The translations under genes were made by a program, and so were the position numbers. This document shows positions 41,372 through 47,113 of a stretch of DNA of 47,113 nt, one piece after another. This DNA is from CAXQZU01 sp964228555 (lineage in GTDB: Bacteria > Planctomycetota > PLA2 > JAEUHO01), in the NCBI GenBank assembly GCA_964228555.1, contig CAXQZU010000063.1, positions 1 to 47,113 on the forward strand, given 5' to 3'. Positions within the stretch are counted from its first letter, which is position 1. The number at the start of each line of letters is the position of its first letter. The notes under the pieces were generated by a model. It searched no databases, was not told the DNA's origin, and saw nothing but the letters and a program-made list of their open reading frames with translations.

Positions 41372-42436
41372 TCAGGCGATGAACATCGCATCGCCGTAGG
41401 AGAAGAAGCGGTAGCCCTGCGCCACGGCCTCGCGGTAGGCCTCCATCACCGGCTCGTGTCCTGCGAATGCCGACACCAGCGCCAGCAGGGTGCTGCGCGG
41501 CAGGTGGAAGTTCGTCAGGAGGGCATCCACGGCCCGGAAGGCATGGCCGGGCTGGATCAGCAGGTCGGTGGTCCCGGCCCCGGCGGCCGGCATGCCGTCG
41601 CTGGAGGCCTGCGCGGCCGCCTCCAGGGTGCGCACCGTGGTGGTGCCCACCGCCACGATGCGCCCGCCGCGAGCCCGCGTGGCCCGCAAGGCGGCAGCCG
41701 TGGCCTCCGGCACGCGCCAGGCCTCGCGGTGCATGCGGTGCTGGTCGAGATCGTCCACCCGCACGGGCTGGAAGGTGCCCAGTCCCACGTGCAGCGTGAC
41801 GGCGGCGCAGCCCACGCCGCCCGCCTCGAGGCGGGCCAGCAGGTCGTGCGTGAGGTGCAGGCCCGCGGTGGGGGCCGCCACCGCGCCCTCCTCGCGCGCG
41901 TAGACCGTCTGGTAGCGCTCTCGATCGAGGGCCGTGCGCGGGTCGCGGGGCGCGCGCTGGATGTAGGGCGGCAGCGGCAGCACGCCACCCTGCGCCATCG
42001 CCTCCTCCAGAGCGAGGCCCTCGCCCTCCACCAGCCACAGGCCCTCGGCGTCGCGGCCCGCCAGGCGCAGCCGGCCCGGCAGCACCTCGTGGCCGTCCGT
42101 GCGCTGCAGCACCTCGCCCTCGCGCACGGGGCGGTTGGCGCGCAGCAGGGCGCGCCACAGGCCCGTGCCCAGCGCCGGCGCGGGCTCCAGCAGCAGCAGC
42201 TCCACGGCGGCACCCGTGCTGCGGCGCGCGAAGATCCGGGCTGGGCGCACCTTGGTGTCGTTCACCACCAGCAGGTCGCCGGGCCGCAGCAGGTCCAGCA
42301 GCCGGGGCACGTGCGCATGCGTGCGGGTGCCGCGGGCACGGTCCAGCACCATCATCCGCGCGGCCTCGCGCGTCGGCGCAGGCTCCTGCGCGACCAGGTG
42401 GGGAGGCAGCTCGAAGTCGAGCAGGTCCAGCCGCAT
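41372..42436 (-). CDS. queA: tRNA preQ1(34) S-adenosylmethionine ribosyltransferase-isomerase
   Basis: A 354-residue QueA, which moves and isomerises the ribosyl of SAM onto 7-aminomethyl-7-deazaguanine at tRNA position 34, making epoxyqueuosine. Conserved segments are the N-terminal FELPPHLVAQEPAPTREAARM, LLVVNDTKVRPARIF, LPLPPYIQRAP, YQTVYAREEGAVAAPTAGLH, VTLHVGLGTFQPV and LPRSTLLALVSAFAGHEPVM, and the end YRFFSYGDAMFI. The length is normal. It begins 3 bases after the small zinc-ribbon gene, so they form an operon. Confidence 0.96.
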   Translation of the reverse strand: MRLDLLDFELPPHLVAQEPAPTREAARMMVLDRARGTRTHAHVPRLLDLLRPGDLLVVNDTKVRPARIFARRSTGAAVELLLLEPAPALGTGLWRALLRANRPVREGEVLQRTDGHEVLPGRLRLAGRDAEGLWLVEGEGLALEEAMAQGGVLPLPPYIQRAPRDPRTALDRERYQTVYAREEGAVAAPTAGLHLTHDLLARLEAGGVGCAAVTLHVGLGTFQPVRVDDLDQHRMHREAWRVPEATAAALRATRARGGRIVAVGTTTVRTLEAAAQASSDGMPAAGAGTTDLLIQPGHAFRAVDALLTNFHLPRSTLLALVSAFAGHEPVMEAYREAVAQGYRFFSYGDAMFIA

Positions 42437-42439
42437 GCG

Positions 42440-42730
42440 CTAGCGCCGCCGCCAGACGCGCACGGCGTAGACGCCGGTGAGGGCCAGCGGCAGGATCACC
42501 AGCGGGTGCAGCCATGCCCGCCACAGCTCGCCCAGCGTGGGCGTGCCGGGCTCCATGCGGCGCGACACCCACAGCGCGAGCATGGCCACGGCCGTCAGGC
42601 CCGCGCAGCCGTAGTAGAGCGCGCGGTCCCACGCCGCGGCGGGCTGCCACGCCCGGCAGTCGCGGCACCGCGCGACGCGCGGCGCCAGGCGGGCTCCGCA
42701 GGCGATGCAGGGCGGTGCAGCGGGGTCCAT
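42440..42730 (-). CDS. Small zinc-ribbon membrane protein
   Basis: A 96-residue protein. The N-terminus has a four-Cys zinc ribbon (CIACGARLAPRVARCRDC, C-x2-C then C-x2-C). Two hydrophobic segments follow (about 39-57 and 73-89), and it ends in basic residues. It has no named family that I recognise. It lies immediately upstream of queA with 3 bases between them, which suggests co-translation but does not prove a tRNA role. Confidence 0.72.
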   Translation of the reverse strand: MDPAAPPCIACGARLAPRVARCRDCRAWQPAAAWDRALYYGCAGLTAVAMLALWVSRRMEPGTPTLGELWRAWLHPLVILPLALTGVYAVRVWRRR

Positions 42731-42766
42731 GCCCCCGGAGCATAGCCCGCGGCGGGCGGCCCCCGG

Positions 42767-44134
42767 CTACAGGCGCGTGATGCGGTAGATCGAGGTGAAG
42801 GTGCTCACCCAGAGCGCTCCATCGCTGGCCACGACGAGGTCCAGCGGCTTGTGGCTGGTGCCGGACGGCAAGAACTGCAGGAACACGCCCTCGGCGTCGA
42901 TGTCCGTGCGGGCGGTGCCCGACAACTCCAGCCGCTGCACCTGCTCGAGGTCGTAGGAGGCGAGGAACAGGTCGTCGGCGTAGTCCGCGCCGAAGCCCGT
43001 CCCGGTGTGCCATGCCAGCGCCGTGGGCACGATCTCGGTGGGCCAGACGCGGACGCGCAGGCCCGCCTCGGCGCCGGGGATGGGGCCCGTGGCGCCCCAG
43101 CCGAAGTTGCGCCCTGCAGCCAGGTAGTTGAGCTCGTCGTCGGCTGCCGGGCCGTTGTCCACGCCGAAGAGGTCGCCGGTGAGCGGGTGCACGGCCAGGC
43201 CGAAGGTGTTGCGAAGCCCACGGCACCACACGGCGCTGGAGGGATCCGGATTCCCGGCAGGGATCGAGCCGTCGGCGGCGATGCGCAGCACCTTGCCGGA
43301 GGGCGAGAGCGGGTCCTGCGCGAGGGCCGGCTGGTTGCTGTCCCCGAGGCTGATGCAGAGGTGGCCCGCCGCATCGAAGACGATGTCGGCCCCGTTGTTG
43401 GTGCTGGCCGTGGGCAGGTTGTCGAGCAGCACGAGCGGCGACGTGCCGATGCCCCCGGACTCGGTCCAGCGCTCGAGCCGCAGGTGGTCGCTGGCGTGGG
43501 TGCCATCGGCCGGCGCGCTGAACAGCACGTAGAGGTGGCTGTCGGTGGCGAAGCCGGGCGAGAGCGCCAGCGCCAGCAGGCCCTGGTGGCTGCCCGCGCC
43601 CTGCACGGAGAGCGTGGCCCAGGGCGTCGGATCCAGCACGCCCCCGGCCGACACCACCCGCACCTGGCCTGTCTTGAGCTCGCTGAAGAACACGCGCCCG
43701 TCCGGGGCCAGCGCCATCTTCGAGGGGAAGGCGAGGCCCGTGGCCACGCGCTCGGCCACGAAGCCTGCGGCGAGGGCGCTCACCTCGGCGGGCAAGGCCG
43801 TGCCCACCGCGAGGTCGAGACCGCCTGTCACGGTGCCGCCGGCGTGCTGCACCGTCACGCTGTAGGACTGCCATCCGGCTTGGGCCGTGGGCGTGCCGTC
43901 GATGGCCCCGGTGAGAGGGTCCAGCGCCAGCCCGGGAGGCAGGGAGGGCGTGATCGAGAAGGATGTGGGCGTGCAGCCCACCACCGTGGCGGCATTCGTG
44001 CTGATCGGCTCGCCCACGCGGTAGGCCGCCGGGTCCAGGGCGTAGGCGAGGCTGCGCGCCACGGCGTGGCCGCCCCCGCCTCCGCAGGCTGCCAGCAAGG
44101 CCAGCAGCCAGAAGGCATGCGCGCGGCGCGTCAT
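42767..44134 (-). CDS. Lipoprotein with Ig-like domain and PQQ sugar-dehydrogenase (GSDH/sorbosone) beta-propeller
   Basis: A 455-residue exported protein. The signal peptide ends in the lipobox LAAC followed by five glycines. Residues about 30-105 are a putative Ig (He_PIG-type) domain: SFSITPSLPPGLALDPLTGAI, TPTAQAGWQSYSVTV. Residues 120-455 form a six-bladed propeller of the soluble glucose/sorbosone dehydrogenase type: TGLAFPSKMALAPDGRVFFSE, GSHQGLLALALSPGFATDSH, LRLERWTES, WCRGLRNTFGLAVHPLTGDL, GVDNGPAADDELNYLAAGRN, FGWG. A PQQ-dependent oxidation of sugars or related polyols outside the cytoplasm is likely for such proteins. Its ATG overlaps the DUF1501 stop by 4 bases. Confidence 0.87.
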   Translation of the reverse strand: MTRRAHAFWLLALLAACGGGGGHAVARSLAYALDPAAYRVGEPISTNAATVVGCTPTSFSITPSLPPGLALDPLTGAIDGTPTAQAGWQSYSVTVQHAGGTVTGGLDLAVGTALPAEVSALAAGFVAERVATGLAFPSKMALAPDGRVFFSELKTGQVRVVSAGGVLDPTPWATLSVQGAGSHQGLLALALSPGFATDSHLYVLFSAPADGTHASDHLRLERWTESGGIGTSPLVLLDNLPTASTNNGADIVFDAAGHLCISLGDSNQPALAQDPLSPSGKVLRIAADGSIPAGNPDPSSAVWCRGLRNTFGLAVHPLTGDLFGVDNGPAADDELNYLAAGRNFGWGATGPIPGAEAGLRVRVWPTEIVPTALAWHTGTGFGADYADDLFLASYDLEQVQRLELSGTARTDIDAEGVFLQFLPSGTSHKPLDLVVASDGALWVSTFTSIYRITRL

Positions 44135-45426
44135 GCGATCCCCAGCGCGGTGGAGGTGGGCTGCGACTCGGGGAACACCTGCGTGAGGTCGCCCGAGCCC
44201 AGGTGATTGGCCAGCATGTCGCGCCACACGTCGCGGAAGTCCACGGCGTAGCCCGGGAACTCGCCCTGCAGGTCGGCACTCGCGAGGTCGGGCCCGTGCG
44301 AGCCTCCCTGGATGCCGCCGCCCAGCACGAACCATGCGTTGCCGTGGCCGTGGTCGGTGCCGTTGGAGCCGTTCTCGTAGGCGCGGCGGCCGAACTCGCT
44401 GTGCACCACGATGCGCGTGGTGTTCCACAGGTTGCGGTCCTTCATGTCCTGCACGAAGGCGCCCAGCGCCGCGTCCAGGCTGGCGAGCAGGGTGGCGTGG
44501 CTGCCGGTGGCGGCGCCCTGCGCGCCGTGCAGGTCGAAGCCGCCCGTCTGCACGTAGAAGATGCGCGTCTCGAAGCCGCCCTGGATCATCACCGCGGCGT
44601 CGCGCAGGCTGGAGGCCAGCGTGCTGGTGGGCCACGTGACGCCGGTGGTGTAGGCCGCCAGCGCCGCCTGCAGCTGGTCGGCCAGCTGCTGGCCGAGGCC
44701 CAGCGCCTCGCGGGCATCCTGCGAGAGGCCCGGCGTGGCGTGGCTGTCGAGCACCTGCTGCACCACGCCCAGCCGGTGCGCCTGGTCCTCGGGGTAGGCC
44801 GGGTCGGCGTTGTAGAGGAAGGAGGCGAGGTCGTTGGCCGTGAACAGGCCGGTGCTGGCCCCCGCGAAGTCGGTGGGCCGTCCTGCGCGCAGGGCGACCG
44901 CGCCCAGCGGCGTGGGGGCGTACTGGTCGCACCAGCGCCCGATCCAGCCGCCCTGCGGCACCGCCAGCGTGCCGAAGCCGTTGCGCACGCCGTAGGAGTA
45001 GATGTCGCTGCTCTCGAAGTGGCTCTGGTTCCACGACGGGTAGCCCACGCGCTGCACCACGGCCGCCGAGCCCTCCAGCCACAGGCTTCGCAGCCGCGTG
45101 AGCGACGGGTGCAGGCCGTAGAGGCTGGTGGGGTTGGCGCCGCCCGTGAGTGCCAGCTCCTGCCCGGCCGGCACCCGGATGGTGGGCCGGCGCGTGTAGT
45201 ACTCGCTGAGCGTGCGCGGGATGACGGTGTTGAGCCCGTCGTTGCCGCCCACGAGGTTGACCAGCACGAGGCGCGTGATGGACTGCGGCGCGGCATGCGC
45301 CACGGGCAGTCGCCTGAGCACGCTGGGACCGAGGGCCGCCATGCCCAGGCTGGCCAGGGCCAGCCGGATCACGTCGCGGCGGCTTGCCTGGCGGGGGAGG
45401 TGCGTACGGTCGTGGCGGTTGCACAT
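44131..45426 (-). CDS. DUF1501 family protein with Tat signal
   Basis: A 431-residue exported protein. The N-terminus carries a twin-arginine signal (SRRDVIRLALASLGMAALG). The DUF1501 body shows LVLVNLVGGNDGLNTVIP, the sulfatase/alkaline-phosphatase-like metal site pattern, GVRNGFGTLAVPQGGWIGRW, TGGFDLHGAQGA, RIVVHSEFGRRAYENGSNGT, DHGHGNAWFVLGGGIQGG. Family members are related to the alkaline phosphatase/sulfatase superfamily, but their reaction is unknown. It is the middle gene of a DUF1800-DUF1501-sugar dehydrogenase operon, 11 bases after DUF1800. Confidence 0.93.
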   Translation of the reverse strand: MCNRHDRTHLPRQASRRDVIRLALASLGMAALGPSVLRRLPVAHAAPQSITRLVLVNLVGGNDGLNTVIPRTLSEYYTRRPTIRVPAGQELALTGGANPTSLYGLHPSLTRLRSLWLEGSAAVVQRVGYPSWNQSHFESSDIYSYGVRNGFGTLAVPQGGWIGRWCDQYAPTPLGAVALRAGRPTDFAGASTGLFTANDLASFLYNADPAYPEDQAHRLGVVQQVLDSHATPGLSQDAREALGLGQQLADQLQAALAAYTTGVTWPTSTLASSLRDAAVMIQGGFETRIFYVQTGGFDLHGAQGAATGSHATLLASLDAALGAFVQDMKDRNLWNTTRIVVHSEFGRRAYENGSNGTDHGHGNAWFVLGGGIQGGSHGPDLASADLQGEFPGYAVDFRDVWRDMLANHLGSGDLTQVFPESQPTSTALGIA

Positions 45427-45437
45427 GGGTCCTCCTC

Positions 45438-47042
45438 TCAGCGGATCGCGTAGCGCGGGTGTTGCGACATCACGTAGAGCAGGCCGCGCACGCGCAGCTC
45501 GACGTGGGCGTAGTCGCCGGCATCGAAGGGATCGGGCGTGGGGACGTCTCCCACCATGACCGTGTCGAGGTAGTCGCTGTAGGCGGCCCGCTCGCTGCTG
45601 CTGGCATCGAGGTTGAGGTGCCCGAGCAGGGCGTCCACGGCCTCAGCCGAGGTGGGCGAGCCGGGCGGGATGAGTGAGCCCACCGAGGCGCCCAGGCCTG
45701 CCTGGTAGTTGCGCTGCGAGAGCACGTAGTTGATGCCGTTGGCCCGCGCCACCATCTGCTGCGCCGACAGCCACGCCTCGCCCACGGGCCAGCCGTTCAC
45801 CGTGGGGGGCTGCGTGATGCGCTGGCCCATGGCGTCGAGGCCCGGGTCCATCGCACGCTCCTGGATCCAAAGGCCGGTGGAGCGCACGAAGCCCAGCGAG
45901 AAGTCGACGGGGCTCTTGACCAGTCCCGCGCGGGCGCGCTCGCTGTAGAAGGCTTCCGAGAGGAACAGGGCACGGAAGAAGGGCTTGAGCTCCCACTGGC
46001 TGGACCGCAGCACGGCGCCCAGGGCGTCCACCAGCGTGTCGGGCGGGCTGGCGCAGCAAAAGGCCTCCAGCACCTTGCGCGCGATGAAGCGCTCCACCGG
46101 CCGCTGGGCGAAGGTGATGTCCACCATGGCCTGGAAGTCGTCGCCCGTGTCTTGCGCCGGGATGGTCACGCCGAAGATCGTCTTGCTTCCGCCATCGTGC
46201 CGTGCGGGGTCGAACTCCACGTAGCCCTGGCTGGTGGTCGTGTTGTAGCGGATGCGATAGCCCGTCCAGGCACGCGCGGCCTCCACGATGTCGGCCTGCG
46301 TGTAGCCCTGGTCCACGCCCAGCAGGAACAGTTCCCAGAACTCGCGCGCGAAGTTCTCGTTGGGCGCACCCTCGCGGTTGAGGACGCCGTCCAGCCACTG
46401 CAGCATCACCCAGTCGCGCGACATGGCCAGCGCCAGCGACTTGAGGTTGCCCGTGCCCTGGCCGCGCCAGAGGGTCACGTGCGCCTTGGTCCACCAGAGG
46501 CGGTCGGGGTCCAGGGGAGCGTTGCTGGCCGCGAAGTGGTCGTGCCAGAACAGCGCCACCACTTCCTGCCACGGCGTGGTGGTGCGCTGCATCATGTAGA
46601 GCCACCACTGCGCCAGCTGGCCGGTGCTGGGGAATCCGCCGGGCAACCCCACGGGATCGTCCTCGTTGCGCAGCAGCAGGTCGGCCTGCTGGTCCACGCT
46701 GGCCTGCCCCGGGGTGGGCAGCTCCAGCATCGCGTCGAGGTAGGCAGGCAGGCCCTGCGCCCGGAGCGCAGCCAGCTCGCTGGCCTTCACGCCCCAGTGC
46801 GTGCGCTGCAGGAAGTGGCGCAGGTCGTCGTCGCTGAAGGTGCTCTTCTCGTCCAGCGAGGTGGAGGGGTCCGGCCCGCCACCCCCTCCCGTGCCGGGAT
46901 CGAGGGTGCCGCCGCCACCACCCCCGCCACCGCAGCCGGCGAGCGAGGCCACCAGCAGCAGCGCCGCGAGCGCGCGCAGGCCGCGGTGGGGTTGGCTGCA
47001 GGCCGACGGCCGCAGCGTGGTTCGCATGCATCGCCAGGTCAT
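45438..47042 (-). CDS. DUF1800 family lipoprotein
   Basis: A 534-residue exported protein. The signal LRALAALLLVASLAGC is a lipoprotein signal with eight glycines after the Cys and a further Gly/Asp/Pro-rich linker to about residue 65. The DUF1800 domain begins FSDDDLRHFLQRTHWGVKASEL. It continues through WWLYMMQRTTTPWQEVVALFWHDHFAASN, NFAREFWELFLLGVDQGYTQ, DIVEAARAWTGYRI, DGGSKTIFG and FIARKVLEAFC, which are all typical. Function is unknown; the partner DUF1501 follows at once, as in many genomes. The ATG at 47042 has GGGAG 8 bases upstream; 47027 is a possible later start. Confidence 0.92.
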   Translation of the reverse strand: MTWRCMRTTLRPSACSQPHRGLRALAALLLVASLAGCGGGGGGGGTLDPGTGGGGGPDPSTSLDEKSTFSDDDLRHFLQRTHWGVKASELAALRAQGLPAYLDAMLELPTPGQASVDQQADLLLRNEDDPVGLPGGFPSTGQLAQWWLYMMQRTTTPWQEVVALFWHDHFAASNAPLDPDRLWWTKAHVTLWRGQGTGNLKSLALAMSRDWVMLQWLDGVLNREGAPNENFAREFWELFLLGVDQGYTQADIVEAARAWTGYRIRYNTTTSQGYVEFDPARHDGGSKTIFGVTIPAQDTGDDFQAMVDITFAQRPVERFIARKVLEAFCCASPPDTLVDALGAVLRSSQWELKPFFRALFLSEAFYSERARAGLVKSPVDFSLGFVRSTGLWIQERAMDPGLDAMGQRITQPPTVNGWPVGEAWLSAQQMVARANGINYVLSQRNYQAGLGASVGSLIPPGSPTSAEAVDALLGHLNLDASSSERAAYSDYLDTVMVGDVPTPDPFDAGDYAHVELRVRGLLYVMSQHPRYAIR

Positions 47043-47113
47043 CGCAGGGCTCCCATCAGGGCCTGCGGCGGCAACCACGCGCAGGCCCCTCGGACGAGGG
47101 TGGGACACGCGCG

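Overview
The window is a very GC-rich bacterial chromosome segment with about 46 tightly packed genes, many overlapping by 4 bases. Several features point to a member of the Planctomycetota: a DUF1800-DUF1501 pair, a three-subunit succinate dehydrogenase with a fused cytochrome b subunit, several lipoproteins with a run of glycines after the lipobox cysteine, and a DUF6941-like gene. No rRNA or tRNA gene was found to fix this. Of the 45 complete genes I read, 26 stop at TAG, 19 at TGA and none at TAA. I saw no intrinsic terminator with a T-run that serves a gene.

Left end (1-5 kb), minus strand: an Rsm22-like methyltransferase, a salicylyl/anthraniloyl-CoA hydroxylase fused to an Old Yellow Enzyme domain, an exported peroxiredoxin and a membrane protein. 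The peroxiredoxin is the strongest finding. Its reading frame is interrupted by one TGA exactly where the family has its peroxidatic cysteine (FYPKASTGG-TGA-TREVCSLRD). The frame continues into a normal C-terminal half, and a hairpin fitting the bacterial SECIS pattern follows the TGA. It is almost certainly a selenoprotein that simple gene callers would split or truncate.

5-14 kb, mostly plus strand: small orphan genes, one behind a consensus-like promoter and a roughly 180-base structured leader; rmuC; and an envelope group made of an ArnT-like glycosyltransferase, a peptidoglycan amidase lipoprotein, a dolichol-phosphate-type glycosyltransferase, a double LAB_N membrane protein and a nucleotide-sugar epimerase, ending with a MazG-like pyrophosphohydrolase. 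A membrane-anchored WYL-domain protein without a helix-turn-helix is divergent from a protein joining a DEDDh exonuclease to a DUF429-type RNase H fold.

15.9-18.5 kb is the least ordinary part. An AT-richer patch leads into a small helix-turn-helix protein, followed by about 1.2 kb of non-coding DNA with degenerate repeats and hairpins, then a close paralogue of the same protein.

18.5-32 kb: a poly-glycine lipoprotein, sdhCAB, a subtilisin-family lipoprotein, an MFS exporter, a corrinoid adenosyltransferase, a CAF17/YgfZ-type protein, a BON-domain protein, an SDR oxidoreductase, an exported alpha/beta hydrolase and the ribosomal ABC-F protein EttA.

32-40 kb: three medium-chain dehydrogenases, an enoyl-CoA hydratase, a 3-hydroxyacyl-CoA dehydrogenase and an ACMSD-like amidohydrolase. 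Together with the aromatic acyl-CoA hydroxylase at the left these could serve degradation of acyl-CoA or aromatic compounds, but no complete pathway is present. Two adjacent dehydrogenases have lost opposite zinc sites. Short tandem repeats and a G-rich leader lie between genes here.

40-47 kb: an HEAGH-motif putative metalloprotease, a YwaF-like membrane protein, queA with a zinc-ribbon membrane protein, and a three-gene operon of DUF1800, DUF1501 and a sugar-dehydrogenase-like lipoprotein.
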